NCBI GenBank assembly: GCA_022315425.1
Contig: JAIUPT010000032.1
Location: forward strand, 310,001 to 374,000
Length of the DNA: 64,000 bases
Origin: Pseudevernia furfuracea
Taxonomy: Eukaryota; Ascomycota; Lecanoromycetes; Lecanorales; Parmeliaceae
Direction: 5' to 3'
Shown: positions 1-12,005 of the stretch, in pieces
Position numbering within the stretch: the first letter of the stretch is position 1
Layout of the letters: each line of letters opens with the position of its first letter
Position numbers and translations under genes: made by a program
Notes under the pieces: generated by a model
Database searches by the model: none
The model's input: only the letters and a program-made list of their open reading frames with translations
What the model was told of the DNA's origin: nothing

Positions 1-1742
1 GGTAAGCCAACAGAACCAACAGTGACCGGGGACCCCACGTACGTTCGTCCTAGACGAAAACTCCTACAATACCACCCCACGGTGTGACATAACGAAAGCC
101 ACCGAACATCAGCCGCAAAGGTCATGATGTTGGCGGCTGCATCGCATCAATCAATGCTTGCAAGGTCCATGCTCGCAAGTCGGAGGCAGAGAATACGTGG
201 CCCATGACACTCATTCAGCAGCCGGTATCAATTCTCACTAACCCAGCTCGATGCAAGGGGCGTTTCTAAAAAGAGCTTCTCCTCTGAGTCCTAGCTCATG
301 TGTCAATCAACTAGTGCCACCAGTGCGGGTTCAGAAACACGCAACGAGGACCAAGCGAGTATTTCGAATCCTCTGAAAGCATGCAAGAGAAACTTTTCCC
401 AGGCCCAAGGCCAAAGCAAGTATACCCTTCATGACCCTGAGATACTCAAAACCTATGACGACAGAGACCCTTTGTAGTACCTAAAATGCCTGTCGACCGA
501 ACAGCTGAGATGTGGGAAGGCACCACCAACCGCGGTCCGATGCATTTCGCGCGTGTGAACGAACATTTGGAAGGTTACCTCCCAACATTTCTTATCAAAT
601 CGCACAGATGTCAACTTTAGTATTCTCTCAGCCCAGGATGCTTCCAAGTGCAATGTTTTTGAATCCTACAGTGCTGATGGCATTGGAAGAGTCAAAAGAT
701 GGTGCTCACAGTCGCAGTTCGTGGTCCTCATCCTCTGGGGGGGTACTTGACGATATGCTACGGTCTTATGGTGGGTTTGAAAGGGAGACGTTGTCACTTC
801 ATTCGCGTTGAGGAAACAAGCGGCTCAACTGCCAAGGACTATAACCACATACTGGAAGTTCGCTGGTCACAACTTCCGTCTGATTGCTTGTGTGACATAC
901 TATATTTATGTATTGAATAATACCTCGATCCCTTTATCGTTCCGGAAAGCAATCCTCCAGAAATGCAGAGATGTATCGAAGAACCTATTATTCTCCGTCT
1001 CACGGAAAAATGACTTGGTAGCGTCTTTCCAACGGCGGATCTCACTCTACTCTATTGGCGAAAGTGCAAGTATAACAATAATGATGAGGAAAACATTCAA
1101 CCCATAGAACCACCCTTCTCAAATCATTCAACCCTACAACTCCTGAAGCGGAGAGACCTGAATGAGCAACTCTCTCCGTTCAAAGGTTCTTTCGATTCGA
1201 CTTCTCGTCTCGCTCTCGTTGAACTTGATTTCGGACACCGCGAGGAGTGGGCTACGTTCTCCGCCGCACGGCTTACAGAATGGGGATGAAGGATGGTTCT
1301 GCACTGAGCTTCTCCAGAGGGCCCGTCCCATTTGCGACCGAAAAATCCCCAGCGCCGGCAAAGGGATCCATTTTGGCCCATGTCCCCGAGCCATTAGAGA
1401 TATCATATCAACTGATTCAGACGCTGCCTTTTTCTTTTCCTTTTCCTTTTCCTTTTCCTTTTCCTTTTCCTTTTCCTTTTCCTTTCCTTCTTCTTTTCTT
1501 CTTCTCTTCTTCTCTTTATGTCGTAGTTATAACTGATCTCTATCCACGATTCAGCTTGTCATTTCTTTTCGGGCGGAGGGGGGCGGCATATGGGTGAAGC
1601 TGCTTATCTGTGCTGCACTTTTGCTATGTCGCTGGCATTTCACTTGACCGATCGCTTCAGCACGACGAGCCCATCCAATCGTACTTGATCAGATGCAAGC
1701 GGTCCTAGATATACAAATACATTACAACTCCCCCCGTCTATC
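1..1742. other. intergenic, no gene recognised
   Basis: No reading frame here carries a family motif, and the open frames are short and mutually overlapping. The only clear structure is a pyrimidine microsatellite at 1434-1490. The right end should contain the 3' UTR of the minus-strand glucosidase gene. Confidence 0.6.
1434..1490. repeat. (TTTTCC)n microsatellite
   Basis: About nine tandem copies of the hexamer TTTTCC, followed by a looser TTC-rich tract to about 1520. One strand is purely pyrimidine. No coding role is apparent. Confidence 0.9.
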
Positions 1743-4506
1743 TTACAGTTCCCCGTGCACGACTCCTTCCCCTCCCTCACCCCAACTTAAATCCGGCATC
1801 GCCATGATCTTCACCACCAAACTCGTCCACCCGGTAAAATGCTGCGTTCTCTGTCCAGCGCCTGTTTCAGGATTATACTGTTCCCACGCGAAGCCCGTTC
1901 TTTCCCATTCATTGAAGACGTTTTCGACGAGACTTTTCCGGAGAGAGGTGTAGATAGTAGTGGCTTGAGATTTGTGGGGGCCGGGTTGGATTGCAATGTC
2001 CTAGATAACGTTAGTGGGAGACCTTTGGCCTACTTGGAGGTAGGTATTGTGACTTACGTAGAGGCTTTTCACGGCGAGATAGTTCATGTTCATCCATATT
2101 GGACTTCTCCAGTAGTTCTCGTCTGTCTCATAGAATTCATTGTTCTTGCTCAGGCTCCTTATTCCGTAGTCACTCCATAGCTCCTCAGGATCGCTGATCA
2201 GGTCCAGTATTGACTTCAACCTTGGACTATCCGGCGGTAAAAGACCTGTTAAGAACGGGAAGATAGATATATATCCCTTATGGCAAACATGCGTGCTTTC
2301 CTCGTAGTCATCAATGGTCGCGTCACAGTAAGTTTTCTCCTTCTTATCCCAATGCAGATCATCGATGTTCCTGACAATCGCTGTCTCGTACCCTGTGAAC
2401 TCCTTAGCATCATCACTTTCACCGATAGTCTCAGCAATTCGTCGCAATGAGCGTGTCATCATGCCCATCCAGCTTATCAAATCGGTGTGCAGCTCTCCTG
2501 GATGTGGTGGCTGCGGCCGGGGGTAGTCGTCAAGACCAGAGGTCAATATGTGACGAGTGTCTCTGCCTCGCCAACGGTAGCCTTCTTTACTAGAGAACGC
2601 TTCTCGGTCATAGGACTTGATGTCGCCCCATTGGGTTTTGCGAAACCAAAAGTAGTGACGCTTTAATAGTGGGTAAAGGTTGCGCAGATAGTCCATAGCA
2701 ACATCAGGATTCTGCAAGTGAGCGCTGCGAATAGACTCGAGGGGGTCGTCCGTCCCTTTAGTGGACGGCTTTTCTTGCAGCTTGTCGATCAGGGATTCGA
2801 AAATCAAGAATAGGGTGGGGGGATTGGCGTAGTGCGGATACTGGATCTGAAATTCTTGGGGCACCTTGCTGCGGGCTTCTGGACCGAGAATCTGCTCGCG
2901 CCCAATCCATCCATCTTCATCCATAAGGTTGAACCAGCTCCGGACGATTTCTAGCGTAAGGTCCATATCCCAGTCGGCGATGGGTATCAAATGGAACCCT
3001 TCATCCCAATAAAACCCTCGAGGGAAGAATGGTCTCGATGGTATGCTCGTAAACAGCTCAGAGGGCCCCTCAAGCCTGACGCTTCCTTGACGCATACGAG
3101 CTTCTGCGGTCTCTTGCCAGAAGCCTTCGTTCTCTTCTTCATATTCTGGAGCGTATGACTTGTCTACCACGGTATCTCCATAGAAATAACCAATACCTCC
3201 GATGAGATTGGAAAACATAGATTTGGCAAAATCTTGGTACCTTGACTTGTTGAAGGGGGCTTGGGGTGCTAGTAGTTTCTTGAAACGGTCCCCAAATCGG
3301 GTAGTTGTTTTCTCGATAGCTCCATCAAGCTCGTCCGCTTCGGATAGTCAGTGACTGGTGCAAAGAGATGATGAAACTTGGCTTACACGTGACAGGTGCC
3401 TCAGCGGACGCTGAAGAATATATGATGTCGAACTATGGAGCCGGTCAGTAAATACTTCAACAACGACCCCGAAGCACCAGCTGACCTCGAAAGGCCCCTC
3501 GAAGACCTTCTGCACAACATGCATGTTCCCCTCCTTAATGTCGTTGGCTACTGTAAACGTCGCCCAAGGTGGTGGTGCGTTCTCCTGTCCATACTGAGCA
3601 ATCAATGCATCAATCTCTTCTTTCATCTGGGATAAGATGAGTGCTTCACTCAATCAAGTAGCAAGTCAGCCACAATGTACCGAACGAAACGTAGGTTGTG
3701 GATAGTCGTACATTTAGCCTGCCACATGGCGCCTTCCGGTACTTGCAGACTCGCAACCATTGACCGATCCAAAGGCTTCCCCTCGTAACTCTTGTGGTTT
3801 GGAGGTGGATGCGAATTGGTATTTGGTCCCTCGGTGATCTGTAACTTGAAATCTCCCAGCTCATTACTTGAGCCTTCCATAGTCACAGGTCCCAATATTC
3901 CAAAATCATCCCTCTCGTTTTGCACACTCAGACTCCCGAAGCCTTCCATTCCAGCGTAGAAAAGCACAGTACTCATCAACCGGGCTGGCGCGTCTTCTCT
4001 CGGGGTTCCTTTGACTCGGACGCCCCAGCTGCCGCCATGCTGTCCTCCTGGTATCTTCACGAATTCAGTCGTAATGTCCATTGAGTTGCCCGCATCGTGT
4101 ATGGTTTGGCGCCCGCCATGCCGCACATCGTATTCGTCCCATCCATACCCAGCCATGCCCTCATGTTGTTCACAGGTATGCCGGAAATCTAAAGCAGCGT
4201 TCGATCAGCCAGTTGCCCGCCAAACTGCATGCGCCTCGGGTCGTTTCCCCAAGATCATAACCACATACTGTTCTGCACCCCCTGAAAGCTATCCACCTTA
4301 GCCCACAGCAATCCCGTCATCAATGATTTCGGTATCCTCGGCCTGATTCCAAAATACAGGTTCGGCCGGTAAGGACCCCATAGCAGCGAGTCGTTTGAGA
4401 CTTTGGCGTTCTCAGAAAGAACATGTTGAGCGACGTCCTCCCCAAGGACCACAGAAAACAGCGCCAGCAGTATTACGGGCGCTGAAATGCGCCATAGCTG
4501 CAACAT
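1743..4506 (-). CDS. GCS1: mannosyl-oligosaccharide glucosidase (processing alpha-glucosidase I, GH63)
   Basis: Removes the terminal alpha-1,2-linked glucose from Glc3Man9GlcNAc2 on new N-glycoproteins in the ER. Exons: 4269-4506, 3712-4188, 3486-3643, 3387-3432, 2058-3337 and 1743-2000 (2457 nt, 818 aa, usual length for the family). Residues 1-20 form a hydrophobic signal/anchor starting MLQLWRISAPVILLALF. The N-terminal GH63 domain has WGPYRPNLYFGIRPR and HEGMAGYGWDEYD. The C-terminal (alpha/alpha)6 barrel has FFPRGFYWDEGFHL, DEDGWIGREQILGPEAR and, in the last exon, ERTGFAWEQYNPETG and GQRTQHFTGWTSLVVK. Joining KSLY to DIAIQPGPHKSQA across intron 2001-2057 recovers the catalytic C-terminus. 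The ATG at 4506 is chosen because upstream in-frame codons lack a signal peptide. Confidence 0.95.
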
Positions 4507-4834
4507 CTCTTGAAGAATGACTGTAATTTGATCTGACCCGCGCAATGACTTGCTGAAGCTGGAAAGAAACAAAGAAAATGCCGAGTACAGAGTAGTGGAC
4601 ACGAACGTCTTGGCGGAAGAGGAAATTTTCACTGTTCCTACCCGGCGCTGGTTTCGATTCTCAATGAGTACAGCACTCATGTTCGATGAACAGATACCAT
4701 AGAATAATGTTGATGCCATTACGAATAGCCCTCAGACTCCTCGATTGCTCCATAAAACACCCCACACCCCGCTTAAAATCATGACACAGAACCCCAACCG
4801 TAATCCCACGAGTACATCACGAAATACCCTCTCG

Positions 4835-5037
4835 TCACCTCCTCCCCTGCCACCCACTCAACCCCTGCGTAGCATAACTCCCCTGCCCCTGCCCAGCCCT
4901 CTCCTCACCACCTCCCCCCTCCGAACGCGTCGAGCTGCCCCTCCCCAACCTCGCCTTCAACCTCTCCTGCGCACTCCCACCCCCGGAGCTCCCAGGCGGA
5001 GACCCCGGCCCGCTCGCACCCTTCCCCTCACCTCTCA

Positions 5038-5071
<34 letters not shown>

Positions 5072-5614
5072 AGCAAGGGCCGGATTCTGCGTCTGATAGC
5101 TCCCCGCGCGCTGACTAGGCAACGGCCTCACATTGCGACTTTCGGGCTGCAACAGCGACGGCTGCGCCGGCGCCCCCACCCTCCGTCCCCCCAACGGCCC
5201 TCTCCGTAAACCGCCCCGCTCTTCCACCGGCGGCGACGACGGAGCGCCCGAGCCTGAGCCCGGGGAGTCGGACCAGAGATCGCTCAAACCTCTGCCTTGG
5301 CCGGGTCTTTCTGCTGCTGCGGTAGGATCGCTCGTGCTGGAGTTGCCACGGAGACTGCCCAGGGGCCTGGTGGTGACGTAGGGGTTCTCTTTCTGCTGGG
5401 CGCGCGCGGCGTCGCGCGGGTCGGTGCCGAGCCAGGCGGGGAAGGGGCGGCCTTTTTCGGTGTAGTAGGCGCGGAGGACGCGGGAGACGTGGGAGTCGGA
5501 GGGGTCGGTGATGTTGGAGTCGTCTTCGGAGCTGGAGGTGAGGTTGCGGCGGAGGGAGGCGTAGCGGGAGGTTGTGGATGTGAGGAGGGAGTTCAGGGTG
5601 CCTAGGTATGACAT
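4835..5614 (-). CDS. Mso1 N-terminal (Sec1-binding) domain protein
   Basis: A 259-aa intronless frame starting at ATG 5614. Residues about 10-65 match the Mso1 Sec1-binding region: TSRYASLRRNLTSS, then SDSHVSRVLRAYYTEKGRPF and PAWLG. In yeast, Mso1 binds the SM protein Sec1 and acts with Sec4 at exocytic sites, so a role in vesicle fusion at the plasma membrane is inferred. The remaining roughly 190 residues are low complexity: Gly/Ser/Pro/Arg-rich with an uninterrupted glutamine run of about 11 encoded by a CAG tract. The family usually has a short conserved head and a disordered tail, as here. Possible introns in the tail cannot be excluded, but none is needed. It is convergent with no neighbour and lies 328 bp past the glucosidase start. 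Confidence 0.8.
5039..5072. repeat. CAG/CTG trinucleotide repeat (poly-Gln)
   Basis: A near-perfect (CTG)n run on the plus strand encodes about 11 consecutive glutamines in the Mso1-like protein. Its length is likely polymorphic between isolates. Confidence 0.85.
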
Positions 5615-5997
5615 TTTTGGGAGGATATTTAAGATTTAGGGGGGTGAATATGAGAGTGTGATGATAGGGCGATGGTGTAATTGTGGTTGTGGTCTCAATG
5701 GGGTCGACTTTGGTAGATGACAATGTTGGGGATAGGTTACATCTCGAATGCGGTGTTGTTACCTAAGATGCAGGGACCGTAACACCTTTCGCCAACCCTA
5801 CCTACATCAAACATTTAATAGCCTACGGCTTTTCCGATCAGTGATAGAACCCGCATCGATTCCTCGGCTTCTGACACAGATTGCTTACATTGACATATAC
5901 TACTAATTGTCACGAAGAGACCGGCCTATTCAGAGCTATGTACATGCAAATTGCCAAAACTCCCATTTGCAACATTCACCGATTGACATTCAAGCTT
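5615..5997. other. intergenic: promoter of Mso1-like gene, 3' flank of formate dehydrogenase
   Basis: A 383-bp gap between two minus-strand genes. No distinct motif was recognised. Confidence 0.5.
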
Positions 5998-7503
5998 TTA
6001 TTTCTTGTTCCTCTGTCCATATGCCTTGGTAGCATAATCTCCACCAGTGACGATCAGGTCCTCTTGTCTGTAATCGTGTCTTCCTGAGAAGTAGGATTCG
6101 AGGATATCCTTCGTGCCCTTTGCGTAACGTGCCTGTGCATCTATCGATGTACCAGACATGTGAGGCACCATGGCATTACCGCCGCCCATGGTGTTCTTGG
6201 CGTAGCGGAGAGGGTGGTCTTTAGGTGCTGGTTGTGGGAACCATACGTCGCCTCCGTAACCACGGAGGTGGCCAGACTTGAGAGCTTCGGCAACATCCTC
6301 CTTAACAACGATGGCACCGCGCGCGGTGTTGACGAGCCATGAGCCTATATAGTCCCTTTAGCAGGAGCAAGCGAATTGCGACGATTCAACTCACCCTTCT
6401 TCATTTTAGAGATCAATTCCTTATTGAACAGGCCTCGAGTCTTCTCGTGCAGCGGGCAATTGATGGTGACCACGTCGCACTGGGCCAACATTTCCTCCAA
6501 GTCGTTCACACGTCTACATCCAATCTCCTTCTCAATCTCAGGTTTCAGAGGTTGGTAGTCGAAGTAAAGCAACTCTTTGCAATCGAATGGCTTGAGTCTT
6601 CGCAGTACACGCTCGCCAATACGCCCAACAGCGACTGTACCTACAACCTTGTTCTCAAGGTCATATTCGTTCTTAGCAACAGCGGCAACGTTCCAGTCAC
6701 CGCCGGCAACTTGTTCGTGGGCTGGGACGAAGTTGCGGACGAGAGTGAGGATAGTCATGAGAACATGCTCTGCCACGGACACGACGTTGGAGCCAGTAAC
6801 TTCAGCGACGGTAATACCACCATTGGTTTTGTTTGCGGCATCGAGGTCAACGTGATCAGATCCAATGCCGGCGGTGACGGCGAGCTTAAGCTTCTTAGCT
6901 TTAGCGAGTCGCTCGGCCGTCAGGTAACCTGGATGGAAGCTGAGCGCAACGAGGAATCAGCCCAAGCCTTCTGGAAATGACTATTCTTTACCAAGCTTCT
7001 CCATTTCCGTAGTCATTCATTTGCTTCCGATGTTGGAAGACTTACGGTGTAGTGATGATAATCTCAGAGTCCACCAGCTCTTGGTCGAACTTGGAGTTCT
7101 CGCCTTCTTTGTCCGAAGTAGTTACTAAGGTGTGACCCTGCTCTTCGAGCCACTTTCTGATACCGAGCTCATTCTCGGTGGTTCCCAGCATCTCAGGAAC
7201 CTCTCTCGCGTGCTCATGGCCCTGTGTAACGAATTGATTAGCGGAGGTGTCTGGCAGCTGGGATTGGAGTCAATTGGAAGAACATGCTTACATCATACAA
7301 GACCAGGAGTACTTTGGACTGAATTCAAGCACTGTCAGTACCTCTCGAGTGTCTGGGGGGCTAGGAACAACCTGTAGTCGGGAAGTAGCAGTCAGCGTTC
7401 GTACCCCGGCGAAAGCTCCCCGCTGGACCGGGAGAGCAGTCCTTGAAGACAGGAGGGAGGAAGCAGGTCGCGAGAGGCGAGAGACGGATCGAGCAAATAC
7501 CAT
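5998..7503 (-). CDS. NAD-dependent formate dehydrogenase
   Basis: Oxidises formate to CO2 with reduction of NAD+. Exons: 7372-7503, 7292-7318, 7046-7221, 6395-6939 and 5998-6344 (1227 nt, 408 aa). The core shows KVLLVLYDG, LGTTENELGIRKWLEEQGH, TPFHPGYLTAERL, AGIGSDHVDLDAA, NVVSVAEHVLMTIL, the dinucleotide loop GTVAVGRIGERVLRRL, NCPLHEKTRGLFN and PHMSGTSIDAQARYAKG, which holds the catalytic His. The family C-terminus YATKAYGQRNKK is complete. Exon 1 encodes a 44-residue Arg/Ser-rich, acid-poor extension (starting MVFARSVSRLSRPASS) that looks like a mitochondrial presequence. Exon 2 is only 27 nt. The first donor is GTTGTT, a weak site, but it is needed to join TSRLQ to SKVLLVLYD in frame. Confidence 0.95.
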
Positions 7504-8234
7504 GATGAATGAAAGTATTTAATTGACTGAGGTTTTGGACTGGTTGTTGGACTTGAATTGGTATTTGAAGAGCGAGAAAGTTCAAGAAGGCTGTTTTGGG
7601 CGGAGATAAATGCGGGGCTAAAAGTACGAGTAGGTAGGTACGTCAGTGGAACTTTGCATCGGCAGATGTCGATCATGTCATTCTCCAACTTACGGCAATT
7701 GAAATTGCAATAAACGTCTCCAAGTTTCAGTTTCAGATAAGTAGATATGACGAGACTGGTTGATGGTTGATGTCTAATTGGCTCGGGAGAAAATCATTTT
7801 GTAGAGGCAAGAGAAGACAGTGAGCTCCAGGAGCTTTATATTGCTCCCAGTTGCGGGGCGAGCGGAGTCGGTGTGGAGTAAGCAAGAGCTACTCCCCCCA
7901 ACTCCGTGCCTGTTACCGTGTAACGTCAATTTCATCATTTCCTAACAAGTGAAGTGCATGGCTCGCTCAGTCATTATTGGTGCCACGGATGGGAGACCGG
8001 AGACTTTACCCTCTTTGTAATCCGGAACATTGAGGCTCTCGGATTGCCGGGTTGTTCAGCTGGGTCCGGCTAACGATCGAGGCTGTAAGCTCTCCTCGCA
8101 CACTCTCACCGGTACGCCACATACATGTTGGTGGGTTATCACAGGCTTCTTTAGCATGTTATCATCCAGAACCATTTTCCCTATCATCTCTCGTATCTTA
8201 CATCGTGCATTCTAGACATCTCACAGTTGTGACG
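7504..8234. other. intergenic: formate dehydrogenase promoter region
   Basis: The 5' flank of the minus-strand formate dehydrogenase gene, running into the broken NTPase relic. The open frames here read only as shadows. No site was identified with confidence. Confidence 0.5.
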
Positions 8235-9613
8235 GGTAAAAGCAATCCTCGCCCTCACTGCCGAACTCTCTGCAACGCACCCCAGGAAATCTGGTGCCAC
8301 CGTGTATATGGCCTCCAAAGACGACTTCTGTCGATGGATCTCATTGTCGTTACCTGAGCAGAAAGAAGCAATTGAGTCATTCTCGATGAACTGGGCCTCG
8401 CCGGATCATTCTTTGGTTGCGAGCTAGTTCCGCGGCCGCACTGGACTTGAAGTCAGAATTGCTGCGTTTCAAATCCCGCAACCCCTCTCTCCAGGTGCAA
8501 GAGATAGGTCAAGTTGAAGGGCTACTTCATAGTTCGAGCACTCGATCAAATTACCTGCTCGATTTGCTAAAAGTGTTGCTCAAGACGGCTCAAGGTGACC
8601 ATTCCAAGATAATTATCATTCTAGACGATCTAGATGGACTCCGACCCTCGGAACTAAGTGATCTCTCGGAGATGATCAGTGGAGACCATATAGAAGTCAT
8701 ATACAGCACGAGAGATCCCATGATTTCCGACCAAACATCGTATATGTATGCTGCCAATTTTGATGTCCCACCACTAGAGCCGAGAGATGCTCAAGATCTT
8801 TTCAGGCAGCTTAGGAAGCCACATCTTGGTTTGAAACGTCCTCGTGAGAACCCAAGTTCTAGCGTCGAGCTCCGTCTCGTTTTGCCGGAGACGAAAATAT
8901 ATCGAAGCTTGTTCACGAACGTTGGTTATCTACCCGCAGCAATCTTCTACGCTTCTCATTACCTTGATGATTGTTTTACCCCTGCGAACCTCGATGCGTT
9001 AACTGCGTTCCTGGAGAATTGGGAGGGCTCAGAGGGCTCAGAAGCAGCCCGCGGTGAGGCCCTACAATTTCGGCGAAGGGCCTTTATATATCCCCACATG
9101 ATGCAAGCCTCTTTCGACGTTTCATCAAACCAACTGAGAAGAAATTTGGAAAATGAGAATGCTGGCTTGTACGCTTGCAGTCTCCATTTGCTTCGCCTTT
9201 TAAGTATCATGGGTGTCAACCAGTTTGCAAGAAGTGACTTGAACAGCCTCTGTGCTCTACTGGGGCAAATTGACGATTCCGAAAAGGCTCAGAACAAATT
9301 TCTACGCCATCTGAGTGGCGACACGAGAATTTCTCACTAATGTATCACAGAGTTGACCCACGTGTCACTGCTGTCAGACCCAGAGGGTAGAGGCGTTTTG
9401 GTATGGAACAATCTAACCAGAGCATGTGTGTGGTTCGAATTGACGCAGTATATGATTGCGGGAGAGCCTTTGGAACGAGTGCGACGAGCGGCAAAACTGC
9501 TTGCTCGGGAATGGACCCCATGTTCATCGACGTCCGATCCGTCGGAGATCCACGAAGCTGAGCTAGGCACAACTTCCAAGGCTCCAGTCAACTCAACACT
9601 AGCGCCCACATAA
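8235..9613 (+). pseudogene. broken STAND/NB-ARC-like NTPase gene
   Basis: Three pieces read as one decayed P-loop protein. GGTAAAAGC at 8235-8243 reads GKS, a Walker A remnant. The frame then shifts, and 8245-8424 reads ILALTAELSATHPRKSG...DHSLVAS before TAG at 8425. A second shift leads into 8420-9337 (ASSAAALDLKSELLRFKS...), which has a Walker B-like IIIILDDLDGL and STRDPM, as in the NB-ARC sensor region. TAA at 9338-9340 interrupts the same frame, which then resumes (ELTHVSLLSDPEGRG...AAKLLAREW) to 9613. A 36-nt intron ending CACAG could remove that stop but would be unusually short. There is no ATG-started frame of useful length, so the gene is most likely dead. The family assignment rests on the P-loop and Walker B order only. 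Confidence 0.6.
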
Positions 9614-11124
9614 TCAGGGTGGAAATTTCGAGCACCGGCTGAATCCTGTCTATGGTCGAATTTATGTCTTTTATTAGATCAGGGCTGCATGGAAAATGCA
9701 CGAGAAGGAACTGAGCAGTCAGGTTGTCAAATTTGCTATAGACTGAGCTAGACTACATGCTCCTTGAACTAAGGTAATACGACTCTAGATCTCGTTCTTG
9801 CTAATTTCCAGAATTTTTATATATCCGTCTCGGTGTTGTACAAGAGGAGAAGGGTGGAACCGATAGCGTGCGCCGAATTTCGGCAGCCGTGAGACAAGGT
9901 GGGCCACCGAATACAACAGTATATCGCGACATTCTGCGTCGCTGAGAAGCTCTTGTTCGCGGTGGAGTTCTGTGTGAAGCGTGTCATTATTATCTACCTA
10001 ATCTATTATAATTTGCAACCCTCTACGGGAGTCTAAGGTACATTACGGCCATGTGGGTGGAAACCGCGGATAGACATACCTCAGAATATCTAGTGAGGAG
10101 CTGTGTAAAGTCTTGAGACCGAGTCTATACGAGTAATCTCATAAGGCTTTGTTTGTTTATTCTGTTGTGTTGAAGGAGATTGATATAGGAGTGTTGGGAG
10201 GTGCATTGGCCGAGAGATGTCCTGCTACCTAAATATGTGGCAAGCCGAAAAGAGCCCCGTAGATATACACGAATAAGTCTATTTTGGAAGTCAACCGTTG
10301 AGTCGCCTACCTCCAATTTATGCCTTTCTCTCCCGGCAAGCTGTACTCGCATCGAAGGCAGCGATCATGAAGTGCTGCTGTGGAACCCTCAAACCAGTGT
10401 TCTCTGACAGTTCGCCCCCTCTTATGCTAAGCAAACACATTATTATCCCATATTCAAGCGCGGGATCATTTTCCATTTCCTCCGGAGTCTTCGGTTGACC
10501 CACAGGGAATGAAACAAAGTAGACAGAGGACGCGGTTATGGTCCATGGATTGACGATGACCCAGTGATATCTCTTGCTACCTAGACTCAGGGGAATTCGA
10601 CGTCCCCAACACTACGCGCTGGACATTTCCAGATCCGGCGCGCGGAACACTGGTACATTCAGCCAGTGGTTATTAACCAAATCCTTCCCCGCGCTTCCTG
10701 CATCGTACCGCCGATTCGACACCTAGAGTAATCTTTCAGCCTTGTCTTCCCTCTGATGGATTACGATTGTAAAGATGCCGGATAGTCTATATACCGAGTA
10801 AATAAGAGAGAGAAAATGAAAGCACCTTGCTGTTAGTATGGGAGCTTCCTAAGAAGAACGAGACCTTGAAGACTTGAAATTTAAGGAAAGGCTGCATCAT
10901 TTTGTAACGAATATCTGAGTACGGATATAATAGGCGTACTTGTACTCCAGGAGTGAGTTACTTGATAGAGCGAGGACATCAATAGGTCGAGCGACATCCC
11001 GCTAAGGGCAATGAATCATTGGTGTCCTCGCTCTATGGATAGCAATACGGCTGACTAAGAATAGGCGCGACCCTTAAGACCGGCCAGTCAAACCATTACT
11101 ATTGTATTCAATAATCGCATCATT
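9614..11124. other. gene-poor stretch
   Basis: About 1.5 kb with no recognisable coding frame, lying between the NTPase relic and the hAT relic. The one structure seen is the inverted repeat at 10965-11036. Confidence 0.5.
10965..11036. repeat. 19-bp inverted repeat with 34-bp spacer
   Basis: Arms at 10965-10983 and 11018-11036 are reverse complements except for one base (ATAGAGCGAGGACATCAAT against its complement with ACACC). They sit about 90 bp upstream of the hAT-derived frame. They could be a foldback, a nested terminal repeat or a structured transcript. Confidence 0.75.
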
Positions 11125-11988
11125 ATGACACCTAGTAACAATGACTCCGAGCTATCAGAGGCCCCTACTATCATTACGAGTCCATTCAGCATTGCCGCAA
11201 GGTCGACCACCTCTTCCAAGCTTGCCAAGCACGCACGGAATGCAGCAATTCGAAGATCGGTGATCTCATCAAAATCTTCAATATCCTCCCAGAATCGACC
11301 TGCTTCTCAAACTCCAACCCTACGAACCTCAGACCATCATGCGCAACTCGTTACGATACCTATCAGTGCTACAGGAAGATCCGATACCGTGGGTGCAACG
11401 GGTGAAGTGGGAGAATCGTCTGAAGACTCCGCTCATGATGTCTCTTTATTGCAGACACCAGGCCTGGGATCCAGTGTGTCTCAAGCATCAGGAACACCCC
11501 TCAGAAGACCAAGGGCCAAAACCTCCCATATCCATGAGTACATTAGCACGCGGGGTGACAGCTTCGTTTGCAATCGTTGCTCGAGGGTCTACAAATCCAG
11601 TGGCGGCACAGGAGCTATCTCGCGCCATTTGAAGAAAGCACATTCCATTGATTCTGTGACTAGCGGTGTAGCTAAAAAGAGAATACGAGAGGGAGCAGCG
11701 GTAGATGCAGCTATACTTCGTGAAGCTGAAATCAACAGCAAAGCCGAAGAAAAAAGAAGGGAGCAGCTGATGGGCATTGGTCTCGACAAGACTACCCTTA
11801 AGTATCTATATCTTCAATGGGTTATTACTCAAGATGTTCCTTCCAAGCAAGTCAGGAATAAAGCCTTTCGGACCTTCTTAGAATACGTCAATCCCGTTGC
11901 CAACCGAATGATTTCGGAATTCGATTCCACTGTGGCTGGAATCGAAGCAACGTGCTCGAGTCCTCCTGCTAGCAAAGATGATCATTGA
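11125..11988 (+). CDS. truncated hAT transposase, BED-type zinc finger N-terminus
   Basis: 287 aa from ATG 11125. Residues about 1-130 are Ser/Thr-rich and disordered. A BED-type finger follows at about 140-180, with FVCNRCSRVYKSSGG and ISRHLKKAHS giving C-x2-C and H-x4-H ligands. Residues about 240-275 (LYLQWVITQDVPSKQV...FRTFLEYVNP) match the segment that precedes the catalytic domain in hAT transposases. The protein stops there and has no DDE residues, so it could bind DNA but not transpose. Whether it is expressed is unknown. Confidence 0.7.
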   Translation: MTPSNNDSELSEAPTIITSPFSIAARSTTSSKLAKHARNAAIRRSVISSKSSISSQNRPASQTPTLRTSDHHAQLVTIPISATGRSDTVGATGEVGESSEDSAHDVSLLQTPGLGSSVSQASGTPLRRPRAKTSHIHEYISTRGDSFVCNRCSRVYKSSGGTGAISRHLKKAHSIDSVTSGVAKKRIREGAAVDAAILREAEINSKAEEKRREQLMGIGLDKTTLKYLYLQWVITQDVPSKQVRNKAFRTFLEYVNPVANRMISEFDSTVAGIEATCSSPPASKDDH

Positions 11989-12005
11989 TATCTAATTCAT
12001 CCCTA

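Noticed and set aside
9338..9355. A 36-nt intron removing the TAA in the NTPase relic
   Set aside because: It is shorter than any other intron seen here, and two further frame breaks already disable the gene.
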